A stretch of 64,000 bases of DNA from Amaranthus tricolor (GCF_026212465.1 NC_080059.1:13714972-13778971), one strand, 5' to 3'; counted from the first letter of the stretch, positions 1-12,521 are shown. Translations and numbers: made by a program. Notes: generated by a model from the sequence alone, not told the origin.

Positions 1-314
1 AAGCGAGAGCTTATTCGTTTGTCACAACTGGTAGGAAAATCCACAATTCACAGTAAGCTAGGAAGGCCTAATTCGATGTAGAAAAAGAGAGGAAACATGG
101 AGTGTTTTGGAAAGCTTCATCCAGTCCACAATTCATAATAGGCTAGAAAGGCCTCAAATTGCAAGCCGTCCGTCCACAAAGATTTGGAGGTGAGGACATA
201 GCTTTAACTAGTGGTTCATAAGGTAAAATGGTCACTATTAGAGAAGTTAAATCCATCAAGGTCACCATCGTTAGGAACCAAAATGACATAAAAAATGAAG
301 TTGGAAACACACAG
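1..314. other. Flank of the copia insertion with a spaced direct repeat
   Basis: No gene is recognised here. A roughly 30-base sequence containing CCACAATTCA and AAGGCCT occurs near 40-71 and again near 125-155, about 85 bases apart, with some mismatches. The last five bases (310-314, CACAG) are the left target-site duplication of the copia element that follows. The same DNA resumes at 5290. Confidence 0.5.
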
Positions 315-675
315 TGTTAGTATATAAGGGTATTTGGGTTCTTGTCCATATGCCACCTCAGCAATCTTATATAACAAATTCTTTGATTCTGTTATAACTA
401 AATTCTGTTATAAAAGATTCTTGTAATGAATTTTTAGCCAGCCATCTATATATACAGGATGTACGCTTCTCATTTAGATGGATGATTGTATCTAGTTTTT
501 TCCTCTTTTCTAAAAATAGATTGTAAATCTCTCTCTTCTACAATAAAATACTAAAAACGGAGGAGCGTAAAAACTTCTAGGAAGCAGTAATGGTGAAGTC
601 TTTGCTACTGTTTCATTGCATATAATCTCAATCACATCTTAGCTCTTTTTTCAGTCTTTCTAGTGTATTTTCACA
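315..675 (+). repeat. 5' LTR of the copia element
   Basis: This 361-bp repeat starts TGTTAG and ends TTTTCACA. It is directly followed by the tRNA-Met primer-binding site. The 3' LTR (4928-5289) is the same sequence with scattered substitutions and two small indels. Confidence 0.95.
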
Positions 676-687
676 TGGTATCAGAGC
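676..687 (+). promoter_or_regulatory. Primer-binding site (initiator Met tRNA)
   Basis: TGGTATCAGAGC lies immediately 3' of the LTR. This is the standard plant copia and gypsy minus-strand primer site. Confidence 0.93.
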
Positions 688-890
688 AAGGCTTTGCAGA
701 ATTTCTGTTTTGATCTTTGTTCAATTTCGTGAAATCGTTGATTCTTGTTAGCAGTTTGAAGTAGAATCTTTGATCATTGTTGTTGTTGTTCTGTAATCTA
801 AGAATCGTAGTTGATAATTCTCAATAGAAATTCAATATTTGTTCCATTTCATTCATTCAGCCATTATATCCAACACAAGATCCTAGTAGT

Positions 891-1570
891 GTGTTCTTCA
901 TTCATCCTAGTGAGAATTCTGGTGTATCTCTAGTGTATGAAAAGTTTGCTGGTGAAAATTATGGTGAATGGAAAAGAAGTATGGTCATTGCTTTAGCAGC
1001 CAAGAATAAGTTGTGTTTTGTTGATGGAAATCTTGAAAAACCTCAAACTACATATCCTGATTTCAAAGCATGGGAGAGATGTAATAATCTCATCATCTCT
1101 TACTTGCTTATTTCACTAGATGTAACAATCTCAAGGAGTGTGTTTTACCTAACATTGCTCTAGCCTACAGATTGATTATTCAAGAAGAAAAGCAACAGAA
1201 TATAACAGAAATTTCTTCACAAAATGCTCAACCAATGGCATTTGTTGGAAATTTCAACAGGAGACCAGAGTTCAGGCCACCACATTTTCAACAGAATACT
1301 TCTCAGTCTCAAATCAATCCAGGAAGCTTTCCAAGATCTTATCAAGGAGGTGTCACTCAAAGGAGGCCTACTGGATTCATGAGTGGTGGTGTGCAATGCA
1401 CCTACTGTCACAAAAGAGGTCATAACAAAGAAAACTGCTGGGAGTTGAAAGGATTTCCACCTGGACATCCAAAGTTCAAGGGCAAGAGAGCAGCACATGT
1501 GGCACTCACTGATGATGCAATTGATGATGGAGTCACTATCTCAAATAATCAGTACCAACAGTACATGTAA
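891..1570 (+). pseudogene. copia gag remnant with CCHC zinc knuckle
   Basis: The first open stretch (891-1163) reads like the N-terminal gag region of plant copia elements (YEKFAGENYGEWKRSM). The second (1172-1570, in another frame) resumes much later in gag and contains a zinc knuckle, CTYCHKRGHNKENC, matching CX2CX4HX4C. The middle of gag is missing, since the first part ends at a strand equivalent to about residue 85 and the next resembles the segment just before the knuckle. The product would be a nucleocapsid and capsid-like protein. A stop at 1568-1570 ends it before the protease. It is not functional. Confidence 0.88.
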
Positions 1571-1720
1571 TGGTTAAATGAACAGCAAGAGGCTAGCAAG
1601 GCAGAACCATCATCTGGAGTTCACTGAAATAATCATGCACATGTGGCTGTTCATGCTAGTATAGCAACACCTACGCTTTCTGACAAATAAGCAGGTACTT
1701 GCTTACTCTCATCTTCTAAT

Positions 1721-4700
1721 ATGAAGTGGATTGTGGATTCTGGAGCAACAGATCATATGTGTGCTAATCTGAATCAGTTTACATGCTTCGTTGAATACAG
1801 AAGTATACCTAATACTTTTTATATTGCAAATGGTAAGAAAGTAAAAATTGAGCATATAGGAGAAGTTAAATTGGATAATGGAATTCTGCTCAAAGATGTG
1901 ATGCATGTACCTGATTTTAAATATAATCTAATATCCACACACAAGCTATGCAAAGACATGAAATGCAGAGTAGTATTCACTTATGATAAGTGTTTACTAC
2001 AGGATCATTCTCAAAAGAATTCCCTAGTTCTTGGTAAGATACACCATGGTTTATATGTTGTTAATTCAAATGATTCAAAGGAAACAAGAGTGGTTAGCTG
2101 CACAGCAGATTCAATTGAAGAGTTCAAGCTTTGGCATTTGAGATTGGGTCATGTACCTTTCTCAAAAATGCAGTCCGTAAATAGTAGTTTTAATAATGGT
2201 TCTATGAAAGAAGAAGTCATATGTCATATATGTCCTAAGGCAAGACAGGCTAGAAAACCTTTCTCAATCAATATCATAAAGTCCACTAGATGCTTTGAGT
2301 TTCTTCATATTGATGTATGGGGGCCATATAAGGTCTTAACCCATGACAAATGCAATATGTTTCTGACTATTGTAGATGATTACTCAAGGCACACTTGGAT
2401 ATTTTTACTGAAACACAAAAATGATGTGGTTGTTGTTGTTAATAACTTTGCTGCTCTTGTATAGAATCAGTTTAATGTACATATTGGAACTATTAGATCA
2501 GATAATGCCAAGGAACTATGTGAAGGTGATATGTTAAAATTCTACTTGAAAAATGGTGTTTTGCACCAAAGAACTTGTGTAGAAACTCCCCAACAAAATG
2601 GAGTTGCTGAAATAAAGCATAGGCACTTGTTGGAAACTGCCGGAAGTTTGTACTTTCAATCCAATGTTCCAGAAAAGTTTTGGGGGGAATGTTTGTTGAG
2701 TGCATGTCATCTGATCAATAGAATAAGGCTTAGCAGCATTGCATTCATTTCACCCTATGAGAAGCTATTTGGAAAGAAGCCTTCATTAGAGCACTTAAGA
2801 GTGTTTGGTTGTCTTTGTTTTGTCTCTACCCTAAGATCTCATAGAAGAAAATTTGATCAAAGAGCTACAAACTGTGTGTTCTTAGGGTATCCATCTAACC
2901 AGAAGGCTTACAAACTTCTAGACTTGCAGACTCATAAAATCATAATATCCAGAGATGTTACTTTCCATGAGAAACATTTGCCCTTTTATTATTCTTCCAC
3001 ACCAAATAAACCACTGCCTATTTTCCTTCCTGCTCACAATGAAATTGAACCTACATTATTTCCTTCTACTCTTGATCCTTTCATTCTTCCTTATGAAAAT
3101 TCAAAACTTGACACTTCCTCAAAAAATGTCAATCAAACAGAAACCACATATTCAGACATCAATCTTGACATTACACCAAATTCTGACCCACCTATTTCTC
3201 ATCTTCAACCAACTACCATAACCTCAAATCTCAGACAGTCTGCAAGACAACATAAGCCACCTTCTTACCTAGATGATTATGTTTGCTCTATTTCTTCTCA
3301 GATATCTCATTGGTGCAATTTAGTGGAGTTCTCACATCTACCATCAAAAACTCAGGAACATATTCAGGTTCTTGATAAGGTTACTGAACCAGTAAACTAT
3401 GAACAAGCAGCCAAGGATCCTGGATGGATAGCTGCAATGCACAAGGAAGTTGAAGCATTAGAAGCCAATAAAACATGGAGTCTTGTCCCACTTTCTAAGG
3501 GTAAAAAACCTATAGGAAGTAAATGGGTTTACAAGGTTAAATTGAAAGCTGATGGAAGTGTTGAGAGACTAAAGGCCAGACTAGTGGCAAAAAGGTTCAC
3601 ACAAAAGTATGGTGTAGACTACTTCGAAACCTTCTCACCAGTTATAAAGATGACAACAGTGAGATGTCTCATAGCCCTTGCAGCTAGCAAAAATTGGGCA
3701 TTACATCAGTTGGACATCAATAATGCCTTTCTTCATGGAGAATTGCGTGAAGAGGTGTACATGAAGGCTCCAGAGGGAATTTTTAATCCCAATAACTTAG
3801 TATGAAAACTACATAAATCCTTATATGGACTTAAACAAGCTTCTCAGCAGTGGTTTGTTAGACTCACCATGGAACTTCTTCATAAAGAATTTCATCAATC
3901 TAAAAATGATTACTCTCTTTTCATCAAAGACTATAAAAAGAATTTCATAGTTCTAGTTGTGTATGTTGATGATATCATCATCACTGGCAACAATGAGCAT
4001 GTTATAAAAGATCTCAAACTTCATTTGCATCATATATTCAGCATTAAAGACTTGGGACACCTCAATTATTTTGTTGGAATAGAAGTGTCCTATGTTACAC
4101 AGGGCATAGTTCTCACTCAGCAGAAATTCACAAGAAAAATACTTGCAGAATGTGGTTTTGACACCAATAAGGCTGCCAAAACTCCCTTACCAGCTAATGT
4201 CAAGCTGCTTAGTAATGAAGGAGAGGTGTATTCAGACCCTAGTCACTACAGATGTCTTGTTGGGAAACTAAATTTCCTTACTCACACAAGACCAGATCTT
4301 TCATTCTCTGTACAAGCCCTAAGTCAGTTTCTCCAACAACCCAGATTACCTCATGTTCATGCACTTATACATGTACTTAGGTATCTTAATCATACTTCAG
4401 GGCAAGGTATTCTACTGCAAGCAAAACCTCAGCTCACCCTTCATGCTTATTCAGACTCCGATTGAGCTTCCTGCCCTAATACCAGAAGATCTATTACTGG
4501 TTATGTCATGCTCCTTAGTCAGTCACCTATTTCTTGGAAGTCTAAGAAGCAAAGTACAGTGTCTAGATCTAGCTCAGAAGCAGAATATAGAGCTATGGCA
4601 GCTGCTTCTTCTGAAATAACTTGGTTAGTAAGGTTACTCCAAGAGCTAGGCATTAAAGACTTGTTACCAGTGGCACTTATATGTGACAATCAGTCAGCCA

Positions 4701-4915
4701 TACAAATTGGAAAGAATTTAATATTGCATGAAAAAACCAAACATGTGGAACTTGATTGTCATTTCACTAGAGACAAGGTAATGGAGGGTCTTATTGAGCT
4801 CATGTATACCCCTTCTCAAGAACAGTTAGCTGATCTCCTAACTAAAGCTCTTCCTTCTCCTCAACACAACCATCTATTGAGCAAGCTAGGGATCCATGAT
4901 ACTCATGTTCTCTAG
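1721..4915 (+). pseudogene. copia pol remnant (protease, integrase, RT, RNase H)
   Basis: The aspartic protease motif DSGATDHMC is near 1736. The pre-integrase LWHLRLGH is near 2130. Integrase core residues are visible as [15 protein letters not shown] and QQNGVAE. The reverse transcriptase has [13 protein letters not shown] (about 3706) and the catalytic YVDDIII (about 3960). RNase H ends with SSSEAEYRA (about 4570). The reading is interrupted by in-frame stops at 2462-2464, 3803-3805 and 4463-4465 plus the one ending gag. Each lies inside an otherwise conserved block, so they are late point mutations. The order integrase before RT fixes the copia superfamily. Confidence 0.94.
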
Positions 4916-4927
4916 CTTGAGGGGGGA

Positions 4928-5289
4928 TGTTAGTATATAAGTGTATTTGGGTTCTTGTTCATATGCCACCTCAGCAATCTTATATAACAAATTCTTTGAT
5001 TCTATTATAACTGAATTCTGTTTAACAGATTCTTGTAATGAGTTGTTAGCCAGCCATCTATATATATAGGATGTATGCTTCTCATTTAGATGGATAATTG
5101 TATCTAGTTTTTTCCTCTTTTCTAAAAATAGATTGTAAATTTCTCTCTTCTGTAATAAAATACTAAAAACGCTAAGGAGCGTAAAAACTTCTAGGAAGCA
5201 GTAATGGTGAAGTCTTTGCTACTGTTTCATTGCATATAATCTCAATCACATCTTAGCTCTTTTTTCAGTCTTTCTAGTGTATTTTCACA
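4928..5289 (+). repeat. 3' LTR of the copia element
   Basis: This 362-bp LTR begins TGTTAG right after the polypurine run and ends CA. It is followed by CACAG, the right copy of the target duplication. Confidence 0.95.
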
Positions 5290-5685
5290 CACAGGGAACA
5301 TGTCATTCTAAGGATTTACCCCCAAAAACATCCGACAGGCTTGAGAGACTCCAATAAGCCACACAGTAGCTTCATATTCGACTAAGAAGATTAAATTTTC
5401 AGCCCACTTGAGTTACAAACGAAATATCTGTCCTAATGTCCATTTATATGCCTATGAAAATGATATTTTAATGAAAGAACACCCGGAGGGTAGCTGGTGT
5501 AAGAACTTCGTACTAACATTCACTAAAACTACCTACATCTTGGTGCAAAACCTTCTAGTTGGGTCACTCAAAAGTTTTGATGACTTGACAACATAGTTTT
5601 AAAACCACTTCATACCAAATGCTGCCAAAACAAAGAAATCTCTTGAGATGGTGACGATCATACAGAGAAGAATATCCTAACTTTT

Positions 5686-5732
<47 letters not shown>

Positions 5733-6239
5733 AGGGGCTAGGTAAAAGCAAGGCAGAAAGTTAGATTTCGAAACACAACAATCATTGGTCGTTCCTTAAA
5801 AACATAAAAGTTGTGTGGAAGTATGCACAATCGCACGTTAATGTTGCATTGACTATCAATTTCCACAAAAAAAAAGAAAGAAAGAACAAAAAGACTTTAA
5901 AATTAAGTACTCAAGTGGACAAGATATAGATGTCCCAGCCTCCCAGGTTTCTTAAACTTTGAAGAGTATACTCTGTTGAATGAAAGCAGAGCAAAAATAC
6001 ATGCAATGCATAAGAAAGAAGAAACCTAAAAGTGACATGATCGCTAGAAGCATGTAGGAACGAACATCATAATCAATTGCGATTTCCATGCTTGTCATGT
6101 TCATTGTATAGAACATTATAGCTCCTTCAGAAGAACATTAAGCACCTTATCCAGGCAAGAAGCAGAACCGACAACTAAGAAACAGAAGAAACTGGTTTAT
6201 GTAATCTTCTAACAAAACAATTGCAATAATTAATTATGC
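5290..6239. other. Non-coding stretch with a 43-base poly-T tract
   Basis: No gene is recognised. A run of 43 T lies at 5688-5730. On the - strand this would be a poly(A) tail, but no retroposed body is recognisable next to it. A short open frame at 5408-5596 matches nothing I know and is judged to be chance. Confidence 0.5.
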
Positions 6240-6545
6240 ATCACACTGTAGAGTTGTGATGGCACCCATGTCTGAATCATCAGAGCTTAAAGAGCAGAAA
6301 GTACCTCTTTACATGCTTGATATGACATTCACCAGGGAAGAAATATCGGTAATCTCTTATCAACATTCTGATCCTCTAGTATTTATTTTAGAAATTGATG
6401 AACAATCAATTCGTAAAAATCAAGGCGGTTGAGTAAGCTACAAACCCATCATTGGGTTCTTTGGAGAATTAATTAAGTCAGAAGGGTGGATGACCCTCAC
6501 AAAGACAATCATTGATGAGGAAGAAGTCACAGTAATTGTCCTTCA
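6240..6545 (+). pseudogene. Ty3/gypsy (Tat lineage) pol fragment near the protease
   Basis: In one frame the sequence reads LYMLDMTFTREEISVISYQH followed by DPLVFILEID. This resembles the segment just before the aspartic protease of Tat/Ogre-type plant gypsy elements (the ...ITFTDEDA...HPHDDALVVTLKI... region). The protease active site itself is not seen. The frame is broken by a stop near 6433. It probably belongs to the same dead element whose RT, RNase H and integrase parts lie at 9345-14705. Confidence 0.55.
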
Positions 6546-6589
6546 AGAGTTGTACGATATTTATTCACCTAATATATATAATTTCATAT

Positions 6590-6673
6590 TAGCTAGAAAA
6601 CTAATGGTAGCAATAATTAGCATATTCTCCACCTAGAAAACTAATGATAGCAATAAGTAGCATATTATCCACT
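6590..6673. repeat. Tandem duplication, about 41 bp x 2
   Basis: The segment CTAGAAAACTAATGGTAGCA and the bases after it, ending CATATTCTCCAC, is repeated immediately with a few changes (CTAGAAAACTAATGATAGCA, ending CATATTATCCAC). Confidence 0.75.
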
Positions 6674-6747
6674 TATCACCAAACCCTTTTATTTATAGAG
6701 GAGGATGGTCATATTGGACGAGTTAAGGGAAACTAGAGTGTTGCTTG

Positions 6748-9336
6748 TTGGGGTGTTCTTTGGGGGTACTCGCCATTTCAGGTACCTGAAAAGCCAAGTA
6801 TTTGGTTAGTCGGGTACTTTTTTAACGACTTATGTCCCGGCCTAATTAATGGGGGTACCCGGATTTTAGGTACCCAAATAAGTGGGGTGATTTTTTTGGG
6901 CAGATTTCATATTTAATTATATGACAATTTCAGTGAGTAAAATCTGGGCAAAATATATACAGAATTTTGACGGCCAAAATTTTGAAAATTAAGTAGTATA
7001 ATTTGGACAGAAGTTTTAATTGTAAAACTACATCACTATCGTTTTACCTCTTATCTCACCAGTAAAATCTCGATTCCAATTGAGTTCTAAACTACATGGA
7101 CAAATATCCAAAAAGGCATTTTCTAAATTAGAAGCAAATCCACATCACTGTCATTTTACCTCTTATCTCACCAGTACAGTTGGTGCTCTTCATCTCACAA
7201 TTACTGTAAACAGTAATTATGATTCTGAACAGTGCATCTGTCTTAAAGTATTTAAGAAATCTAAAACAAGACTCTTAGATTTATCATTTAATCTTAGACA
7301 ATAAAATGCTCCCTTCTATTCCTCCCATTAGTCCCATTTGACTTTTCACCATTTTTTAGGTTGGTCAAATGAGACCACTTAAATAGGAGAGAGAAAGTGA
7401 ATTAGTAAATTGTTAATGATTCCTTATTAGATTAATGATTCCCTCAAAATTTTAATTTTGCCTCCCAATTTCTGAAAATGGATAAAAAAATCTAAAAATT
7501 CATGAATGAATTAAAAAATTCTTAAAATTAAACATAACATTAAAAATCTGATACAAGTCGTGACTAATACATTCATGAATTTATATATTACGTAGTTCGC
7601 CATACATTAAAATTAACAGTTCCAACAACGAAAAATAAAATTACATAGATCGACTACTTAATTTCCCCAAGCTTTTTCAACTCTTCAACAGCATCGGAAT
7701 AGTCGTAGTCTTTGCTGCTCATGTGATGCATTAAAATTAGGCCACAAAATTAAACCAAACAACCACATTTGTCAAATCTTTTTGTTTCATCAAGTATTCA
7801 AATGTCCAAAATTTTCAAAAACTAAAAACAGAATTCGAGAGGCAATAACACAAAATACTCCAAAACACAATTTGAGAGGAAACAATCAAAAAATGAAATT
7901 CTAAAATATCCAAATCTAAAAACAAAATTCTGGAGGGAATAAACAAAAATAAGCAAAATAGAATTTGGGAGAGAACAATAAAAAAATGAAATTCCAAAAT
8001 ATCCAGAATAATTAGAGTAATCATCAGATTCATCAGGATAATTAGGGTAATCATCATCAACCCTTTTAGGGTTATCAAGATCAACCCTTTTAAGGCTATC
8101 ATCAAGAATCTTACCAGTGTTCATCAAACCCACAAAATCATCAAGAACAAACCCAGATCCTGAAACGAAAAAAAAAAATCAAGAACAAACTCAGATCTTG
8201 AACAAACAAAGAAAAAAAAAGGTAAAAAATCAACAACAAACCCAGATTTTGAAAAACAAACCCTCAGATTTTGAACAACAACCCCACCAAAATCGAAAAA
8301 CAAACGCACAAAATAATCAAGAAAAAACCCAGACCTTGAAAAAAAAAAAAAAAAAAAACCAAATCATCAACAACAAACCAAAAAATCGAAGAACATACGA
8401 ACAAGAATATCAGAAATTACGTACCCACAAAATTGATTATAAGAGTAATGAATAGAAAGAAGATAATAGAAGTGTAATGAATAGAAAGAAGATAATAAAA
8501 GTGTAATCGAAGAACAAATGAACTGAAATGATGAAGATATAAAAGTGGGGCGTATGATTATAAGAGTAGAATATGTATGAAGAATATCTAGGGTTAGGTT
8601 TACAAAAAGAGAGGAAAGGGTTAATTTTTGCTGGGTAGGTAAATGTAATTAATGTGTTTTATTAAGAATATTTAGGATTAATAGGGGTTAGTTGATAGAG
8701 TTTAATGAAGGTATAATTATAAAAAAGTAATATGAGTAAAGGTAAAAAAAAAAGTAAAAAATATATACTAAAAATGGAAATGGAACTAATAGGGTGATTT
8801 GATCCTATTTGAAAATGGGACTAATAGAGAGAATAGGAGGGAATATGGATTATGAAATCAAGGGATAGTTAGAAGGGAAAGAAATAAACCCACTCAACTA
8901 TTTTGTTTTTAGTTGACCATATTACCCTACTATTTCACATGAATTTCAATGTAAAAGAAAAGAAAATAGATAGTTAGAAGGGAAAGAGAGAATTAGATGA
9001 AGGAAAGACAGAACACAGAAGATGAGAAATAGAGAAGGGAAAGCTTGGAAATGGAACTTTGAAAATTGAAAACCCTAAAAAGGGTATTTGGGTTTTTTAG
9101 TTTATAAAACCTGGTGGACAGTTCACACGCAGTAGTACATCACACTGCACATCGTATTTGTTTCCTTTTTAAGGGGGTCACCGGGTACCCGCTTCATTTA
9201 AATTTCAGCCTATGACCCAACCCGATTAAAACGGATCGGGTATTTAAATCGTAGTTTACAATTATTTTATAAATTGACCCATCACTTATATTGCGGGTCG
9301 GCGTGTCAGCGTGTCGGATTTTTTCGAACAGCCCTA
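6748..9336. mobile_element. Non-autonomous hAT transposon with nested insertion
   Basis: An exact 8-bp target duplication, GTTGCTTG, flanks the element (6740-6747 and 9337-9344). The ends are TTGGGGTGTTC on the left and GAACAGCCCTA on the right, an imperfect 11-bp inverted repeat of the plant hAT type (TAGGGNTGTTC). The subterminal DNA is rich in GGGTACC/CGGGTACCCG-like words, as in other hAT copies in this window. No transposase is visible. A separate mariner-like element (7309-8843) sits inside it. Confidence 0.85.
7309..8843. mobile_element. Tc1/mariner-like (Stowaway-type) element inside the hAT element
   Basis: The left end CTCCCTTCTATTCCTCCCAT and its continuation TAGTCCCATTTG are mirrored at the right end by AAATGGGACTAAT...GAATAGGAGGGA. 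This gives an imperfect inverted repeat of about 30 bp. CTCCCT...GTCCCATTTG is the known end consensus of plant mariner-like elements. TA follows the right end (8844-8845); on the left the dinucleotide is TG, presumably a mutated TA. The interior has A-rich repeats of CAACAAACCCAGATTTTGAA type (8130-8400) and no recognisable transposase. Open frames here (7815-8133 on the - strand, 8117-8455 on +) are low-complexity. Confidence 0.72.
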
Positions 9337-9344
9337 GTTGCTTG

Positions 9345-10476
9345 TAATTGTAATTTTTAAGGAAAGGGAGTAAGAAAAAAGCAGGACCTAGAAAAGTCAG
9401 TCAGAAACTAGGGTAACAAGGGTACCATCAAAGATAAAATCTCTCATAAATGGGATTCAAGAGAAATCTTCCCCAAATGAGGTAGAAATGTGTCTTTAGG
9501 ATCAAATGAGAGACGTTTTAAAGTTTTTTTGGTGAGTTAAAGAAAAATAGACACCAACCTAAAAATGTGCATGTTGTGTTAACAGAACCCCCGCTTTAGA
9601 AAAGACGTGATAAAGCTAATTGGCAGGATGGCGGCACTATTTAGGTTTGTTGCTCGCTTTGTTGAGAAAATTCTTTCCATTTCTTTTAAGTTCTGAGGGG
9701 TATTAAGGAATTCAGTTGGGGACAAAAAAATATAAAGCTTTTACAAAATTATAGCAACATCTGCACAACTTACCTACCTTGGCTTGCCCTATGGTAAGAG
9801 AAAACTTATTAGAGAGGAAAACAAATTCTAGCTACCAATTTACTTTGTTCGCAAGACTCTGCTAGATTCAGAAGCTCGATACACAAAGATCAAGAACACA
9901 ACTTATGTAGTAGTGGTCGCAGCTCAAAAAGTCGTCCATACTTTGATGCTCACCTAGTGATGATTCCAAAAAACCTTCGGTTAGAAAAAAACCTTGACAA
10001 GATCTATAGATTTAGAAGATTGGCCAAATAAGTTGTGGAGCTAAATGTCATGAGAATCAAGTATCAACCAAGGATAGCTATCAAAGGGTAATCCTTGGTG
10101 GTTAATTTTGCAGGGCCTAACCTAGTAGTTTGTAACCGACGGTTCATCTAGAGCCATAGGGGATAAGTAGGTTTGGTCCCGATATCTCCAGAAGGAAAAA
10201 ATTTTGAGTATGCATTGAAATTTCAATTTTCAAAGCCACTTCTAATGAGGCAAATATTAAGTTGTATGCCTTAATGATTCACAACTTATCGTGAATAAAA
10301 TTTTAAGGGGGTTTGAGGCCACAAAGGTCACAATGCAGAGTTACTTGGAAAAAAAACCAATGAATTGATCTCTAAATTTAAGGCTTTCTAGCTTGAGAGG
10401 CTCCCTAGGACCCTAGATCACAAATAAGCAAACTCATACTCTTTCAAAATTAGGGAGTGCAAACATTTAAGGCCTA
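9345..10476 (+). pseudogene. Dead Ty3/gypsy (Tat lineage) RT end, RNase H and second RNase H
   Basis: Several frame-shifted blocks match the Tat order. Near 9586-9700 the stretch KLIGRMAALFRF is the RT-RNase H connection. At 9832-9957 LPIYFVRKTLLDSEARYTKI is the end of the retroviral-type RNase H. At about 10040-10090 the VVELNVMRIKYQPR-like block and IKG motif appear. At about 10160-10240 ISPEGKNFEYALKFQF is the start of the additional archaeal-type RNase H that marks the Tat lineage. Stops and frameshifts separate all blocks. The piece begins right after the hAT duplication and is cut by the solo LTR at 10482. Confidence 0.8.
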
Positions 10477-10481
10477 AAAAG

Positions 10482-11979
10482 TGTTGACTCTTAGGTTTTG
10501 ATGATGACTACACTTCATATAAACAAATGTATTTTTAGAGATTGTGTGCAGGTCAATATCCGGTCATGATTAAGATCGTTGAAGGTACCTATGACTTAGT
10601 CTATAAACATGTACTCGTCAAAGAAATCCAAAGAAGTTAGAAAAGGCATATCACGTAGATGTCAAATGTAGATAGGAGGTCTATTGTTTCTAAGTTTGAT
10701 AATCTAACAAAACTGAAATTTGGAAACAGTGCAGTGTTCCCAGACTGGCGTCTGAAGAAAATACGTCTGCTGAAATTTTGATTAATATATTTTCTGATTT
10801 TTAGCTGATGTATTGGTTAAAATTAATTAGTTGCATTATTTAATTATTAAAGTTAATTGACAAAATATTTTTTATAACTACCTAACGTATGATTTTCTAA
10901 AATCCTTTATATTATGCTTTTGTTTCGGATCTATATTTAGTGAATGACTAAAATGGCTAAATATAGTGAAGGGAACAGCTGTTAATACTAGTAAAGGGAT
11001 CCTTAGCTATTATTAGTTAAAGGTAACCGTCCCTAATATTAGTAAAGAGGAATCGCACCTATTATTAGTTAAAGGTAACCGCACCTATTATTGGAAAAGG
11101 GAACCATAGCTAATTTTAGTTAAAGGGAACCGTAAGCTATTATTAGTATAGGGAAACTATAACTAATTTGCCTATTGTTAGTAAAAGGGAACAGTAGCTA
11201 TCGTTAAGGAAATCGTGGTTTTGATTTAATCAAATGTGCACCTATTTTACCTTTTGTTAAGGCAATAACCCTGGGTTTTGGCCTTGCTAATTGAGATCCA
11301 TATTATTCTTCTTATTATTTGGGATAAGGGAATTGTGGGTAGTTACCTCCTTTTTATTAGGGATTTTAACTCTATAAATAGAGGATTCGGTTGTTCCTCA
11401 AATAATGTATTCGTATGAACAATTGATTTCTTACGTTATTTTTGGAAAATCAACAAGAAATATTTTGTTCAAAAATTGCCAATTAGCTTATAATATTTTC
11501 TTGTGTAACTCTTTGATTTTATCTTTAAAGAATTTTTATCCTTGTAAAAGGGTTTTTTGAGTGAATTATTGTAACTAAACTTGGGCGAGTCTAGGGGAGG
11601 ATTAGATAGCTTCTAATGAAGCTAGAGAAGAGATTAGCTTGGAGTAAAGCTAAGAGAGTTGCTTTGAGTGAAGCAATTGAAAGGAGAAGTTGGCTTAGTA
11701 AGAGAAGCTTCAAGTGAAGCGAGGTGTTTTATGTAATTGTAACGGGTTGCCTAAAACATAGTGGAGAGTTTTGAAATCCCGAGGGGTCGTAGTTTTTTCT
11801 TCTATTTAGGCTTAGAAGGTTTCCACGTAAAATTGTGTTGTCTCTTTCATTATTTCGCTCTAAGTTTAAGTTTTATTTCTTCTATCTAATTCCGCAAAAA
11901 TAGGGCAAAAATACTTAAACTTATTAAAACAACAATTCACCCCCTCTTGTTGTCGTTCTCATCTCTAAAACAGTCTACA
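10482..11979 (+). mobile_element. Solo LTR of a copia-like (SIRE-type) element
   Basis: The unit starts TGTTGACTCTTAGG and ends GTCTACA. Exact 5-bp duplications AAAAG flank it (10477-10481 and 11980-11984). There is no internal region or second LTR, so it is a solo LTR left by recombination. It contains a row of degenerate 30-bp repeats (10960-11220) with GGGAACCGTA.GCTATTATTA motifs and a CACCCCCTCTTGTTGTC block near the 3' end. A truncated relative starts at 14706. It splits the gypsy pol remnant. The SIRE assignment rests on the general look of the ends and is uncertain. Confidence 0.85.
10960..11225. repeat. Degenerate tandem repeats inside the solo LTR
   Basis: About eight to nine imperfect units of roughly 28-32 bp follow one another, each built on TATTATTAGTTAAAGGTAAC/GGGAACC.TAGC. 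They resemble the enhancer-like repeats in the U3 part of many plant LTRs. Confidence 0.7.
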
Positions 11980-12521
11980 AAAAGATTAGTCTTGATAGAG
12001 GTAAAGCCAATAAGTGACATTCACGCCATATTCACAATTTAAAGGCATAATCATTCGAACTGGATGATTAACATCATATGATTCAAAGAACGGGTTTTAC
12101 CATATGCCCTGATCCAAGCTAAATGGGTTAATAGCAATTCAATCTAGTATTGCTTAGTACAAGGAGAATTATTAGGACGCCAAGATAAGACTCCTACTAA
12201 AATGTGTAACCCCTAAATAAAGTCGATTATATCCTAAGGGAGGTACATAAGGATGTTACGGATAACATCTAGGGGAAAGATCATTAAGCCATTAGGATAG
12301 TCTACTATTGGCCCACCACTTACGAAGATGCCAAGAAACTTCTCTAGAAATGAGATAGATGTCAAAACTTTACACCCAATATCACTCTGCCAACATTTAA
12401 TTTGAAGTACATGCTTAATCTAGTTGCATAAGCACAATGGGGGTCAAGACTTATTAGGACCATTTAAATAGGCAGCTAGAAGTAACAATTTCTTGATAAT
12501 AGCAATGGAGTATTTCACTAA
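11980..12521 (+). pseudogene. Dead gypsy integrase, zinc-binding and core start
   Basis: After the solo LTR the broken gypsy reading continues. Blocks resembling the conserved ...YYWPT...DA...CDKCQ...P... region appear near 12290-12400 (VYYWPTTYEDAKKLL, then DRCQNFTPNITLP). An AQWG-like block that begins the catalytic core is near 12430. The sequence runs up to EYFT at 12510-12520, where a MITE interrupts. Many stops are present. It is part of the same Tat-type element as 9345-10476. Confidence 0.75.

Larger units (their letters stand above)
315..5289 (+). mobile_element. Ty1/copia LTR retrotransposon, near full length but disabled
   Basis: The element has two LTRs, 315-675 and 4928-5289, each starting TGTTAG and ending CA. 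CACAG is present on both sides (310-314 and 5290-5294). A primer-binding site, TGGTATCAGAGC (complement of initiator Met-tRNA), follows the 5' LTR at 676, and a G-rich polypurine tract precedes the 3' LTR at about 4919-4926. By eye the LTRs differ at about 16-18 positions in 361, so the insertion is not recent. The domain order gag, protease, integrase, reverse transcriptase, RNase H between the LTRs is diagnostic of copia. The coding region carries a gag deletion and several stops, so this copy cannot make its own polyprotein. Confidence 0.96.

Noticed and set aside
5408..5596. 62-codon open frame after the copia element
   Set aside because: No recognisable motif and no splice or promoter context; probably chance or unresolved old repeat.
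7815..8455. Open frames on both strands inside the mariner-like element
   Set aside because: Low-complexity Asn/Lys/Gln or Ile/Leu-rich translations of A-rich repeats with no transposase motif.
10960..11225. CRISPR-like array of about 30-bp repeats
   Set aside because: Repeats are degenerate, there are no unique spacers of constant length, and they lie inside a plant LTR.
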